Positions 1 to 8,383 are shown, counted from the stretch's first letter. The stretch: DNA of 64,000 nucleotides from Kitasatospora papulosa (GCF_000717245.1 NZ_JNYQ01000004.1:124001-188000), one strand, 5' to 3'. The notes: a model not told the origin generated them from the sequence alone. Program-made: numbers and translations.

Positions 1-304
1 CGAGGGGGTGGTCCCAACTGATGCCGCCGAGCGAGCCCTTGGGGGCCAGCATGACCGGGTCGACCAGGCTCTGGTTGAACGCGTTGGGGTCGAGTCCGAG
101 GAGCGACTGCAGCGGCTTGGAAAGCATCGCGACGAGGATCAGCAGCACGACAACGATGCCACCGGCCATCGCGGCCTTGTCCCGCTTGAAGCGCGTCCAG
201 GCGATTCGGCCGAGCGAACGGCCCTCGATCTCCTTACGTCCGGCGCCTTCCAGCACCGTCTCGGGCTGCGCGTCCGCCCGGGTGGTCTCGATCGGTGCCG
301 TCAT
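1..304 (-). CDS. Peptide ABC transporter permease (DppC/OppC type), N-terminal fragment
   Basis: The reading frame starts at the ATG at 304 and runs off the left edge, giving about 101 residues. The start reads MTAPIETTRADAQPE, followed by a basic stretch (RFKRDKAAMAGG) and one hydrophobic helix (IVVVLLILVAMLS). It then enters the periplasm-facing loop (LLGLDPNAFNQSLVDP) typical of the OppC_N region of di/oligopeptide permeases. A GAGGGG ribosome-binding candidate lies about 11 bases upstream. The fragment has no upstream partner permease, so this gene heads its own transcription unit. The remaining transporter genes should lie beyond the left edge. The family assignment rests on the N-terminal third only; the substrate cannot be told. 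Confidence 0.75.
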   Translation of the reverse strand, partial: MTAPIETTRADAQPETVLEGAGRKEIEGRSLGRIAWTRFKRDKAAMAGGIVVVLLILVAMLSKPLQSLLGLDPNAFNQSLVDPVMLAPKGSLGGISWDHPL

Positions 305-660
305 TGCGTTGGAGACCCCTCTCGGCCGACGGTGGCCGGCCTGTGAACCGCCGCTGTAGCGGCTCTTACGAAATGTGACACAAGTGGCGATGTGCGGCCG
401 AAGAGACCCTGTTTGAAAGAGGGTCGCGCCGGGCATGGACCACCTGCTGCCAGGAGTCTTCAACCACTTTGCGATCACCCGCCAGACCTGACGGGGAATG
501 TTTGCATAAACGTGATGCTGCCAAGGGGCTTCCGTTATCCGGACAACCATGCTTCGTGAGCGGACCTCTCGGTCACTAATCCGTGATTACGGACATGACG
601 CCCAACTGCATGGAACAAGCCACCAATTACCCTCGGCGGTTCCGCACGGCTGACGTGTCG
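305..660. other. Intergenic region upstream of the permease
   Basis: About 356 bases separate the permease start from the stop of the SseB-like gene; both genes are on the minus strand. No convincing coding frame is seen. The stretch should hold the permease promoter. An inverted repeat TAATC-CGT-GATTA lies at 577-589, next to the SseB stop, and could be a weak operator or processing site. Nothing else stands out. Confidence 0.4.
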
Positions 661-1512
661 TCAGTAGACGTGCGGGGCGGTGCCGGTGGCCGGCGGGTAG
701 CCGTATCCGGGCGCCGGGGGCGCCTGGACGTGCGCCTCGCGGTCGTAGAACGGCCGGGCGTTGGCGTTCAGCCACATCGCGACGGGGTCGTACTCGTCGG
801 ACAGGGAGACGGTCGAGACGGGCAGCCCGTCGGGGACGACGCCGATCGACTGCTGCATCATCGCGCGGACCGCGTCGACGGACGGCCGTCCGGTGTCGTA
901 GAGATCGAGCCCGATCGCGAGGTACGGGACACCGAGCGCGGGCTGCACCCACGCGCGGCGCAGGGCCCGGACGGCGGGGGTGCGATGGGCGTTCTGCGAC
1001 AGCAGGGCGTAGAACTGCGGGATCTCGACGGCGGGTTCGGTGAGCCGGAGCGGCCCCGCGGGCATCCGGTCGAGGCCGGTGGCGATGCGGCGCAGATCCA
1101 GCCAGGGGATGCCCACGCCGCCGCCGGGGGCGTGCGGGTTGAGCCAGATGCCCCAGCGGTCGGGGAAGAGGGAACGGGCGATGTCACGGCCGGTGGTCAG
1201 CTCGTGGGCCCGGTTCCAGCCGCTGGCGGAGAGCTCCTGCGCGGAGGTCACGCACGGGGCGTACCCGAGGCCCTCGACCTCCATGTTGCCGTACTGGGCG
1301 TCGGGGGAGCCCGCCGTGCCGTGCCAGAGCAGCATCCAGACCTGGCCGTCCGCCAGGGACCTCAGCAGCGCCTCGTACGAGTCGAGGCGCCCGGGGGCCA
1401 CCTGGCGGAGCATGTGCTCGACATCTCCCCGGGCTCCCGGCTTCGCCTGAGCGGTGGGACCCCCATGAGCGGGGGACACCCCACCGGCCGCCCCCACGCC
1501 TGACGCACTCAC
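661..1512 (-). CDS. SseB-like (enhanced serine sensitivity) domain protein
   Basis: 283 residues from a GTG start. The body matches the architecture of actinobacterial SseB proteins, with an N-terminal SseB domain (DGQVWMLLWHG, then YAPCVTSAQELSASGW and a GIWLNPHAPGGGVGIPW loop). A C-terminal SseB_C-type domain (VRALRRAWVQPALGVPYLAIGLDL) ends in an Ala/Pro/Tyr-rich tail. The founding E. coli protein was named from serine sensitivity; the molecular role in Streptomyces is unknown. It lies directly downstream of a second SseB-like gene (1651-2427) and is probably co-transcribed with it. The first 30 residues are low-complexity and overlap a GC hairpin (1452-1486), so the start could lie further in, for example at the Met of EHMLRQV. 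Confidence 0.8.
   Translation of the reverse strand: MSASGVGAAGGVSPAHGGPTAQAKPGARGDVEHMLRQVAPGRLDSYEALLRSLADGQVWMLLWHGTAGSPDAQYGNMEVEGLGYAPCVTSAQELSASGWNRAHELTTGRDIARSLFPDRWGIWLNPHAPGGGVGIPWLDLRRIATGLDRMPAGPLRLTEPAVEIPQFYALLSQNAHRTPAVRALRRAWVQPALGVPYLAIGLDLYDTGRPSVDAVRAMMQQSIGVVPDGLPVSTVSLSDEYDPVAMWLNANARPFYDREAHVQAPPAPGYGYPPATGTAPHVY
1452..1486. repeat. GC-rich hairpin inside the N-terminal codons of the SseB-like gene
   Basis: CGGTGGG (1452-1458) pairs with CCCACCG (1480-1486), and an inner CCCCC (1460-1464) pairs with GGGGG (1471-1475). It falls within codons for a non-conserved Gly/Ala/Pro stretch. It looks like a small palindromic unit inserted into, or extending, the 5' end of the gene. 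Confidence 0.4.
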
Positions 1513-1650
1513 TCTGGGTCCCGCCCCTCTTCGATCCGCTGTTCTGCTTCACGGTGTTGTGGCGCCGCTCCCGGGCACACGGGGCAGCCTCGTCATCCAA
1601 CCAGCTTATGCGCCGCCCACGACACCGGCTCGACGCCACGGGTCCCGCCG

Positions 1651-2427
1651 TCAGTACCCGTCGCGCCGGTAGAACGGACGGACCTTCTCCAGCATCCAGT
1701 CACCGACCGGGTCCTGTGCCACGTCGAGCAGGACGAGATTGACCGGCCAGGGCACCTGGACCCGGCCCAGCGCGCGCCCCAGGGCGTCCAGCGGAACACT
1801 CTGCTCCGCGGCCTCCCGTACGGCGAACTCGACGCCGACGAAGAGGGCGGGGCTGTCGCCCTCGATGCTGGCCAGCACCCGGCGCGCGGTGCTCACCACT
1901 CCGGTTTCCTGGAACTCGGCGGACACCGCGGAGAGGAAGTCCACGGGGTCCTCCTTCCAGTCCGGCTCGTACAGCCGCACCCTGCCTCCGCTCGCGGGAC
2001 CGTCGAGCGGGGTGCGCCCGGCGCGGCAGAGCTCGGCGACGGCGGCCGGCGGCAGGGGTACGCCGACGGCACCGCCGGGGTTGACCGCGATGCCGAGCTG
2101 CGGGGGCAGCCCACGGGCGAACTCGCGCGCGGGCGCGACGGTGAAGGAGAGATGGGTGCCGACGCACTGGAGGAACTGCGCCTCGGAGCTGAACACGGGG
2201 ACGTACGCGCCGCCTTCGATGTCGACCGTCGGCAGGTCGAGGCCGATGCTGTCGGGGCCCCCGCCGTTCGGCAGCGGCACCCAGACATGACTGCGTCCGA
2301 GGACCTCGACCAGTCGTCCGCCCGCCCCGGGTACGCCGATCGAGGCGCCGAGCGTCTCCTCGAGCTCGTTGGCCGGCCATCCCTGCGACGGATACGACGG
2401 GTCCTGGCCCTGAGCCGGAATCTCCAC
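1651..2427 (-). CDS. SseB-like (enhanced serine sensitivity) domain protein, second copy
   Basis: 258 residues from a GTG start, with AAGGGA about 10 bases upstream. The protein has the SseB layout: an N-terminal domain with SHVWVPLPNGGG, then YVPVFSSEAQFLQCVG and a GIAVNPGGAVGVPLP loop. A C-terminal domain (ARRVLASIEGDSPALFVGVE) ends at VRPFYRRDGY. It shares that final FYxRD-type ending and the overall fold with the neighbour at 661-1512 but is clearly diverged, so this is an old tandem pair. The spacing of 138 bases and common strand suggest one operon. Biochemical role unknown. Confidence 0.8.
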   Translation of the reverse strand: MEIPAQGQDPSYPSQGWPANELEETLGASIGVPGAGGRLVEVLGRSHVWVPLPNGGGPDSIGLDLPTVDIEGGAYVPVFSSEAQFLQCVGTHLSFTVAPAREFARGLPPQLGIAVNPGGAVGVPLPPAAVAELCRAGRTPLDGPASGGRVRLYEPDWKEDPVDFLSAVSAEFQETGVVSTARRVLASIEGDSPALFVGVEFAVREAAEQSVPLDALGRALGRVQVPWPVNLVLLDVAQDPVGDWMLEKVRPFYRRDGY

Positions 2428-2527
2428 GGTGTCTGTGTCCCTTTCTCGCCATGCTGTGCGGCTGAAACCTTAGACCGGCTCGCACCGCGAGGGCAGTGCC
2501 GCAGGCGGGAGCCGTGGCCGGGCCCAC

Positions 2528-2554
2528 CGGGCCGTCCAGATTCCGGACGGCCCG
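2528..2554 (-). terminator. Hairpin terminator after the P-loop gene
   Basis: CGGGCCGTCC (2528-2537) and GGACGGCCCG (2545-2554) form a 10-bp perfect stem with a 7-base loop. It lies about 76 bases downstream of the stop codon of the minus-strand P-loop gene. There is no U-run, as usual in Streptomyces. Confidence 0.6.
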
Positions 2555-2630
2555 CCGCAGGGGCGCGAACTGTGCGTGTGCGAACGGTGACGCCTCCGGT
2601 CCGCCCCGCCGTCTCAGGCCGGAGCCGGGA

Positions 2631-3320
2631 CTACACCTGCGGGGGCCGCGGCTCCGGAAAGGAGATCAGGCCGATCGCCGCCGCCGTCTCCCGGTCGAGC
2701 AGCACCGCCGAGGAGCACCCCGGCGGCAGCAGCCCGCTCTCCGTGTCGCGCAGCAGCCGGCCGACCGCGCGCCGGTGCCGGGCGAAGGCGTAGCCGGACA
2801 CCCCGCGGCCACGCTCCCGCTGCCCTTGCCTGGCGACCTGGGGGGTGACGTCGAGCAGGACGAGACGGAGGGCGCTGCCCCGGCGCCGGGCCTCTCGCGC
2901 CAGCCAGCGCCGCACCCATGCCTGCGTCCCGCAGTCGTGGACGACGACCGGGCCGCCCGCGCGCAGCGTCCGCAACAGGCCCGCGTAGTGCGCGGCGCGC
3001 ACCAGCGGACGGTAGAGGGCGTACGGGAGTAAGCCGGGCACGGCGGCCTCCCAGCGGTCCCTGGTGTCCTGGGAGTCGATCGCGTGGTCCCTGGCCGCGC
3101 GCCGGATCAGCGTGGACTTCCCGCTGCCGGGCAGCCCCGAGACCACCACCACGTCCCGCGGCGCGAAGTCCAGGCTGCGCGGCCCCAGAGGGCCCCGGCC
3201 CCGCAGGTCGCGCACCACCGGCGCGTCCCCGTCCACTAGCTCGTGTGCGGGCGCGCCCGACTGCTGGGGCATCGCACCGCTCCCCGCCCCCGCAGTCGTC
3301 GCGTAGCGCTGCGACGTCAT
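2631..3320 (-). CDS. P-loop NTPase, small kinase-like (AAA_33 type)
   Basis: 229 residues from the ATG at 3320. A Walker A motif GLPGSGKST sits near residue 70, after a disordered Gly/Ala/Gln-rich leader. A kinase-like core follows (VVVHDCGTQAWVRRWLAREARRR, LRLVLLDVTPQVARQGQRERGRG), with an Arg-rich lid and a C-terminal LLDRETAAAIGLI strand. This is the pattern of small ATP-dependent kinases of unknown substrate (AAA_33 or zeta-toxin-like fold). The start was chosen because GGGGGA lies 7 bases before this ATG; an ATG two codons earlier would leave no spacer. It is divergent from the glycine riboswitch and gcvT. The substrate is not identifiable. Confidence 0.7.
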   Translation of the reverse strand: MTSQRYATTAGAGSGAMPQQSGAPAHELVDGDAPVVRDLRGRGPLGPRSLDFAPRDVVVVSGLPGSGKSTLIRRAARDHAIDSQDTRDRWEAAVPGLLPYALYRPLVRAAHYAGLLRTLRAGGPVVVHDCGTQAWVRRWLAREARRRGSALRLVLLDVTPQVARQGQRERGRGVSGYAFARHRRAVGRLLRDTESGLLPPGCSSAVLLDRETAAAIGLISFPEPRPPQV

Positions 3321-3502
3321 CGCCATTCCCCCTGCCGAGTCACCCACCGACCTGCTCAAGAAGTGTAAAGAAAAGGTAATGCGGCACAACCGCTTCCGGC
3401 CGCACGTGTCGGGACCGGCACCCGTACGGACCGGGACGCCCCCACTCTCCCGCAATGCGTGCGATGATGACCCCGCCAACTGCATACCGGCCGTTTGAAT
3501 CC

Positions 3503-3702
3503 GCGCGGGAGAGTCCCGGTCACCGTGTGCGCCGGGCGCCGAAGGAGCAAGTTCCTCCCTTGAATCTCTCAGGCCCCGTACCGCGTGGATGAGGCAGATC
3601 TGAAAAGCGGGCCGCTGCGCGGCCCCACCCAAGGTGCAAGCCGGACCCTTTCAGGGGCTCTCGGCGAACCTCTCAGGTTCCGATGACAGATGGGGAGGGA
3701 AC
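3503..3702 (+). promoter_or_regulatory. Tandem glycine riboswitch upstream of gcvT
   Basis: The leader carries the conserved pieces of the glycine riboswitch. The first aptamer has GGGAGAG (3508-3514), GGCGCCGAAGGAGCAAG (about 3535-3551) and GAATCTCTCAGGC (from 3562). The second has CACCCAAGGTGCAAG (about 3627-3641) and ACCTCTCAGGTTCCGATGACA (about 3668-3688), followed by GATGGGGAGGG. The two aptamers stand in tandem, as in cooperative glycine riboswitches. The element sits 33 bases before the gcvT start, so it is expected to switch on the glycine cleavage genes when glycine is abundant. Confidence 0.93.
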
Positions 3703-3735
3703 CACCCCCTGTCGTCATGCCCTGGAGCCATGTCC

Positions 3736-4863
3736 ATGAGCACTGCCCCGAGCGCCGCCCCCCGTCTCACCGCCCTCGATGCCCTGCATCGGTCCCTGGG
3801 CGCGACCATGACCGACTTCGCCGGCTGGGACATGCCGCTGCGGTACGCCAGCGAGCGCGACGAGCACCACGCCGTGCGTACCCGGGCCGGGCTGTTCGAC
3901 CTGTCGCACATGGGCGAGATCACCGTCACCGGCCCGCAGGCGGCGGCCTTCCTGAGCTACGCGCTGGTCGGCAACATCGCCACCGTCGGCGAGGGCAGGG
4001 CCCGCTACACGATGATCGTCGCGGAGGACGGCGGCATCCTGGACGACCTGATCGTCTACCGCCTGGCCGACACCGAGTTCATGGTCGTCGCCAACGCGGG
4101 CAACGCCCAGCTGGTCCTGGACACCCTCACCACGCGCGCCGGCGGCTTCGACGCCGAGGTGCGGGACGACCGCGACGCGTACGCGCTGCTCGCCGTCCAG
4201 GGTCCCGACTCGCCCGCCGTACTGAAGTCGGTCACGGATGCCGACCTGGACGGACTGAAGTACTACGCCGGGCTCCCGGGAACGGTCGCCGGCGTGCCGG
4301 CGCTCATCGCCCGCACCGGTTACACGGGCGAGGACGGCTTCGAGCTCTTCGTGGCCCCCGAGCACGCCGAGCAGCTGTGGAAGGCCCTGACGGAGGCCGG
4401 CGCGCCGTACGGCCTGATCCCCTGCGGGCTCTCCTGCCGCGACACGCTCCGCCTGGAGGCGGGCATGCCGCTCTACGGGCACGAGCTGACCACCGCGCTG
4501 ACGCCCTTCGACGCGGGTCTGGGCCGGGTCGTGAAGTTCGAGAAGGAGGGCGACTTCGTCGGCCGCGAGGCGCTGTCCGCCGCCGCCGAGCGTGCGGAGA
4601 CGACCCCGCCGCGCAAGCTCGTCGGCCTGGTCGCCGAGGGCCGCAGGGTGCCGCGTGCCGGGTATCCCGTCGTGGCCGGCGGGAACGTCGTCGGCGAGGT
4701 CACCTCCGGCGCGCCGTCGCCCACCCTGGGCAAGCCGATCGCCATGGCCTACGTGGACGCGGCGTACGCCGCGCCCGGCACCGAGGGTGTCGGCGTCGAC
4801 ATCCGGGGCACGCACGAGCCGTACGAGGTCGTGGCGCTGCCCTTCTACAAGCGCCGCAAGTGA
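3736..4863 (+). CDS. gcvT: Glycine cleavage system aminomethyltransferase (T protein)
   Basis: 375 residues. T protein transfers the methylene carbon from the H-protein-bound aminomethyl group to tetrahydrofolate, releasing ammonia. Signatures seen are LHRSLGATMTDFAGWDMPLRY near the N-terminus, GLFDLSHMGEITVTG, ARTGYTGEDGFELFV and SCRDTLRLEAGMPLYGHEL, with an Arg/Lys-rich end. The start was set at ATG 3736 because GGAG lies 8 bases upstream; the ATG at 3730 is only 2 bases from it. The gene follows the glycine riboswitch and heads gcvT-gcvH-glyA. The P protein (gcvP) is not in the window. Confidence 0.95.
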   Translation: MSTAPSAAPRLTALDALHRSLGATMTDFAGWDMPLRYASERDEHHAVRTRAGLFDLSHMGEITVTGPQAAAFLSYALVGNIATVGEGRARYTMIVAEDGGILDDLIVYRLADTEFMVVANAGNAQLVLDTLTTRAGGFDAEVRDDRDAYALLAVQGPDSPAVLKSVTDADLDGLKYYAGLPGTVAGVPALIARTGYTGEDGFELFVAPEHAEQLWKALTEAGAPYGLIPCGLSCRDTLRLEAGMPLYGHELTTALTPFDAGLGRVVKFEKEGDFVGREALSAAAERAETTPPRKLVGLVAEGRRVPRAGYPVVAGGNVVGEVTSGAPSPTLGKPIAMAYVDAAYAAPGTEGVGVDIRGTHEPYEVVALPFYKRRK

Positions 4864-4954
4864 GGCGGAGCACCGCCGCACGTGACGCATTCGTGTCTCA
4901 CACCGTAAGACCACCGTTCATCAGCACTCCCCCGCGTACAGGAGAATTCAGGTC

Positions 4955-5332
4955 ATGAGCAACCCCCAGCAGCTGCGGTACAGCAAGGAGCACGAGTGGC
5001 TGTCGGCCCTCGAGGACGGTGTGGCCACGGTCGGGATCACCGAGTTCGCGGCCAACGCGCTCGGTGACGTCGTCTACGCCCAGCTCCCGGAGGTCGGCGA
5101 CACGGTAACCGCGGGCGAGACCTGCGGTGAGCTGGAGTCGACCAAGTCGGTCAGCGACCTGTACTCGCCGGTGACCGGCGAGGTGACCGCGGCCAACCAG
5201 GACGTCGTGGACGACCCCTCGCTGGTGAACTCCGCTCCCTTCGAGGGCGGCTGGCTGTTCAAGGTGCGCGTCGCGGAGGAGCCGAACGACCTTCTCTCCG
5301 CCGACGAGTACACCGCGTTCTCCGGCAACTGA
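4955..5332 (+). CDS. gcvH: Glycine cleavage system H protein
   Basis: 125 residues. This is the lipoyl carrier that shuttles the aminomethyl intermediate between the P, T and L proteins. The lipoylation segment is intact: CGELESTKSVSDLYSPVTGEV, with the modified lysine in ESTKS. AGGAG lies 10 bases before the ATG. It sits 91 bases after gcvT and 18 bases before glyA, consistent with one riboswitch-controlled transcript. Confidence 0.96.
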   Translation: MSNPQQLRYSKEHEWLSALEDGVATVGITEFAANALGDVVYAQLPEVGDTVTAGETCGELESTKSVSDLYSPVTGEVTAANQDVVDDPSLVNSAPFEGGWLFKVRVAEEPNDLLSADEYTAFSGN

Positions 5333-5350
5333 GACCTTAGGGACCCACTG

Positions 5351-6610
5351 ATGTCGCTTCTCAACTCCTCCCTCCACGAGCTGGACCCGGACGTCGCCGC
5401 CGCCGTCGACGCCGAGCTCCACCGCCAGCAGTCCACCCTCGAGATGATCGCGTCGGAGAACTTCGCTCCCGTCGCGGTCATGGAGGCGCAGGGCTCCGTC
5501 CTCACCAACAAGTACGCCGAGGGCTACCCCGGCCGCCGCTACTACGGTGGCTGCGAGCACGTCGACGTGGTCGAGCAGATCGCGATCGACCGGATCAAGG
5601 CGCTCTTCGGCGCCGAGGCCGCGAACGTCCAGCCGCACTCGGGTGCGCAGGCCAACGCCGCCGCGATGTTCGCGCTGCTGAAGCCGGGCGACACGATCAT
5701 GGGTCTCAACCTGGCCCACGGGGGTCACCTGACCCACGGCATGAAGATCAACTTCTCCGGCAAGCTCTACGACGTGGTCCCGTACCACGTCGACGACACC
5801 GGCGTCGTGGACATGGCCGAGGTCGAGCGCCTCGCCAAGGAGTCGAAGCCGAAGCTCATCGTGGCGGGCTGGTCCGCCTACCCGCGCCAGCTGGACTTCG
5901 CCGCCTTCCGCCGTATCGCGGACGAGGTCGGCGCGTACCTGATGGTCGACATGGCGCACTTCGCGGGCCTGGTCGCCGCCGGTCTGCATCCCAACCCGGT
6001 GCCGCACGCCCACGTCGTCACGACCACCACGCACAAGACCCTCGGTGGTCCGCGCGGTGGCGTGATCCTGTCGACGCAGGAGCTCGCCAAGAAGATCAAC
6101 TCGGCGGTCTTCCCCGGTCAGCAGGGCGGCCCGCTGGAGCACGTGATCGCGGCCAAGGCGGTCTCCTTCAAGATCGCGGCGGGCGAGGAGTTCAAGGAGC
6201 GCCAGCAGCGCACCCTGGACGGCGCCCGCATCCTGGCCGAGCGTCTGGTGCAGCCGGACGTCACCGAGGTGGGCGTCTCCGTGCTCTCCGGCGGTACGGA
6301 CGTCCACCTGGTCCTGGTCGACCTGCGCAACTCGGAGCTGGACGGCCAGCAGGCCGAGGACCGGCTCCACGAGCTGGGCATCACGGTCAACCGGAACGCC
6401 GTCCCGAACGACCCGCGGCCCCCGATGGTCACCTCGGGTCTGCGCATCGGCACGCCGGCGCTCGCCACCCGCGGCTTCCAGGCCGAGGACTTCACCGAGG
6501 TCGCCGAGATCATCGCGGCCGCGCTGAAGCCCGCGTACGACGCCGACGCCCTCAAGGCCCGCGTGACCGCGCTGGCCGAGAAGTTCCCGCTGTACCCCGG
6601 CCTCTCGTAG
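5351..6610 (+). CDS. glyA: Serine hydroxymethyltransferase
   Basis: 419 residues, normal length. This PLP enzyme interconverts glycine plus methylene-tetrahydrofolate with serine plus tetrahydrofolate. Motifs include LEMIASENFAP, NKYAEGYPGRRYYGGCE, VDMAHFAGLVAAG and the PLP-lysine segment VTTTTHKTLGGPRGG. AGGGA lies 7 bases before the ATG. Its place after gcvT-gcvH lets methylene-THF from glycine cleavage be used to make serine, which the next gene deaminates. A strong terminator follows at 6631-6680. Confidence 0.97.
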   Translation: MSLLNSSLHELDPDVAAAVDAELHRQQSTLEMIASENFAPVAVMEAQGSVLTNKYAEGYPGRRYYGGCEHVDVVEQIAIDRIKALFGAEAANVQPHSGAQANAAAMFALLKPGDTIMGLNLAHGGHLTHGMKINFSGKLYDVVPYHVDDTGVVDMAEVERLAKESKPKLIVAGWSAYPRQLDFAAFRRIADEVGAYLMVDMAHFAGLVAAGLHPNPVPHAHVVTTTTHKTLGGPRGGVILSTQELAKKINSAVFPGQQGGPLEHVIAAKAVSFKIAAGEEFKERQQRTLDGARILAERLVQPDVTEVGVSVLSGGTDVHLVLVDLRNSELDGQQAEDRLHELGITVNRNAVPNDPRPPMVTSGLRIGTPALATRGFQAEDFTEVAEIIAAALKPAYDADALKARVTALAEKFPLYPGLS

Positions 6611-6630
6611 TCACCCGCAGTTTGCACACA

Positions 6631-6680
6631 GGGTGGGGGCACCGCGCACACTGAACACAGTGAGCGCGGTGCCCCCACCC
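6631..6680 (+). terminator. Strong terminator after glyA
   Basis: A perfect 17-bp stem (6631-6647 with 6664-6680) is extended inside the loop by CACTG/CAGTG (6649-6653 and 6658-6662). It is followed by CTTTG. It separates the gcvT-gcvH-glyA unit from sdaA, although some read-through is possible. Confidence 0.85.
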
Positions 6681-6767
6681 CTTTGCCCCGCGTCACCGGG
6701 CCCACCCGGCCCGTCCCGCACCACCCGGGCGGACAACGTCGTCCACCAACGCCTTAGGAGTACCCCC

Positions 6768-8153
6768 GTGGCCCTCTCGGTCTTCGACCTCTTCTCGGTC
6801 GGCATCGGCCCGTCCAGTTCCCACACGGTCGGCCCGATGCGCGCGGCCCGCATGTTCGCCCGCCGGCTCAAGAACGAGGGCCTGCTGGTCCACACCGCGT
6901 CGGTCCGCGCCGAGCTCTACGGCTCGCTCGGCGCGACGGGCCACGGGCACGGCACGCCCAAGGCCGTCCTGCTCGGTCTGGAGGGCGAGTCGCCCCGCAC
7001 GGTCGACGTCGAGGGCGCGGACGCCCGCGTCGAGGAGATCCGCGCGTCGGGCCGCATCAGCCTCCTGGGCGTGCACGACATACCGTTCGACTTCGACGAG
7101 CAGCTGGTCCTGCACCGCCGCAAGGCGCTGCCGTACCACGCCAACGGGATGACCGTCGCCGCGTACGACGCCGACGGCGCCCCGCTGCTGGAGAAGACCT
7201 ACTACTCGGTGGGCGGGGGCTTCGTCGTCGACGAGGACGCCGTGGACGGCGAGAACCCGATCGTCCCGGACGACACGGTCCTCAGGCACCCCTTCCGCAC
7301 CGGCGACGAGCTGCTGCGGCTCGCCCGGGAGACCGGTCTGTCCATCTCCTCCCTGATGCTGGAGAACGAGAAGGCCTGGCGGACCGAGGACGAGATCCGG
7401 GCCGGTCTGCTGGAGATCTGGCGTGTCATGCAGGCCTGCATCGCGCGCGGCATGTCCCGTGAGGGCATCCTGCCCGGTGGTCTGAAGGTCCGCCGCCGCG
7501 CCGCGAACACGGCCAGGCAGCTGCGCGCCGAGGGCGACCCCCAGAAGCACGCGATGGAGTGGATCACCCTGTACGCGATGGCCGTCAACGAGGAGAACGC
7601 CGCCGGGGGCCGCGTCGTCACCGCCCCCACCAACGGCGCGGCGGGCATCATCCCCGCCGTCCTCCACTACTGGATGAACTTCGCGGCGGGCGGCTGCACC
7701 CCGGCCGAGAAGGACGACGGCGTCGTCCGCTTCCTGCTGGCCGCAGGCGCCATCGGCATGCTGTTCAAGGAGAACGCCTCCATCTCGGGCGCCGAGGTCG
7801 GCTGCCAGGGCGAGGTCGGCTCCGCCTGCTCGATGGCCGCGGGCGCCCTCGCCGAGGTGCTGGGCGGCTCCCCCGAGCAGGTGGAGAACGCCGCCGAGAT
7901 CGGCATGGAGCACAACCTGGGCCTGACCTGCGACCCCGTCGGCGGCCTCGTCCAGATCCCCTGCATCGAGCGCAACGGGATGGCGGCGGTCAAGGCGGTC
8001 ACGGCGGCCAGGATGGCGCTGCGCGGCGACGGCAGCCACAAGGTCTCCCTGGACAAGGTCATCAAGACCATGAAGGACACGGGCGCCGACATGAGCGTCA
8101 AGTACAAGGAGACCGCCCGCGGCGGGCTCGCGGTGAACATCATCGAGTGCTGA
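6768..8153 (+). CDS. sdaA: L-serine ammonia-lyase (iron-sulfur type)
   Basis: 461 residues from a GTG with GGAG 7 bases upstream. The enzyme deaminates serine to pyruvate and ammonia. The start ALSVFDLFSVGIGPSSSHTVGPM is the family hallmark. Cysteines expected to hold the [4Fe-4S] cluster are visible in AEVGCQGEVGSACSM and LTCDPVGGLVQIPC. It is a single-chain fusion of the beta and alpha domains, as in most actinobacteria. The last 23 codons are repeated exactly at 9165-9235, flanking an inserted segment; the frame is intact in the upstream copy, so the enzyme should be unaffected. With glyA and gcvT it completes a glycine-to-pyruvate route. Confidence 0.95.
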   Translation: MALSVFDLFSVGIGPSSSHTVGPMRAARMFARRLKNEGLLVHTASVRAELYGSLGATGHGHGTPKAVLLGLEGESPRTVDVEGADARVEEIRASGRISLLGVHDIPFDFDEQLVLHRRKALPYHANGMTVAAYDADGAPLLEKTYYSVGGGFVVDEDAVDGENPIVPDDTVLRHPFRTGDELLRLARETGLSISSLMLENEKAWRTEDEIRAGLLEIWRVMQACIARGMSREGILPGGLKVRRRAANTARQLRAEGDPQKHAMEWITLYAMAVNEENAAGGRVVTAPTNGAAGIIPAVLHYWMNFAAGGCTPAEKDDGVVRFLLAAGAIGMLFKENASISGAEVGCQGEVGSACSMAAGALAEVLGGSPEQVENAAEIGMEHNLGLTCDPVGGLVQIPCIERNGMAAVKAVTAARMALRGDGSHKVSLDKVIKTMKDTGADMSVKYKETARGGLAVNIIEC

Positions 8154-8156
8154 GGT
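8086..8156 (+). repeat. Left copy of a perfect 71-bp direct repeat (att-like, sdaA 3' end)
   Basis: These 71 bases, covering the last 23 codons and stop of sdaA plus GGT, are identical to 9165-9235. The identity ends abruptly on both sides (GGGCG before this copy, GTGA before the other; TCTA after this copy, GACG after the other). The copies are 1,079 bases apart. This is what integration into a gene's 3' end with restoration of the gene looks like. Confidence 0.9.
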
Positions 8157-8222
8157 TCTAGGCCCTGACCAGCGCGTTTGCTTCTTTCAGCGCTGTCAGG
8201 GCCTTCCCCGCTTGCACGGCGG

Positions 8223-8275
8223 AAAGTCCCTGGAACCTCCCTGGGACAGACGTGAAAGTCCCTGCAAAGTCCCTG
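8223..8275 (+). repeat. Three AAAGTCCCTG repeats inside the left end of the inserted segment
   Basis: AAAGTCCCTG occurs at 8223-8232, 8255-8264 and 8266-8275, all in the same orientation. The last two are separated by one base. They sit 67-119 bases from the left repeat boundary, a plausible position for integrase arm sites or protein-binding iterons. Their role is inferred from position only. Confidence 0.55.
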
Positions 8276-8383
8276 ACGGATCCCTCGCCGATGGGCGCTT
8301 GACCTGGAAGTTCGCGACACCCGCGCAGCGATGGATGTCCCTCCGACACGCCCGCTCGGAGAATCACCCCCATCCAATAACAA

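Noticed and set aside
8158..8373. A 71-codon minus-strand frame at the left end of the inserted segment, considered as an integrase C-terminus
   Set aside because: It lacks the tyrosine-recombinase R-H-R-Y motifs, and the AAAGTCCCTG repeats fall inside it. There is no positive evidence of coding.
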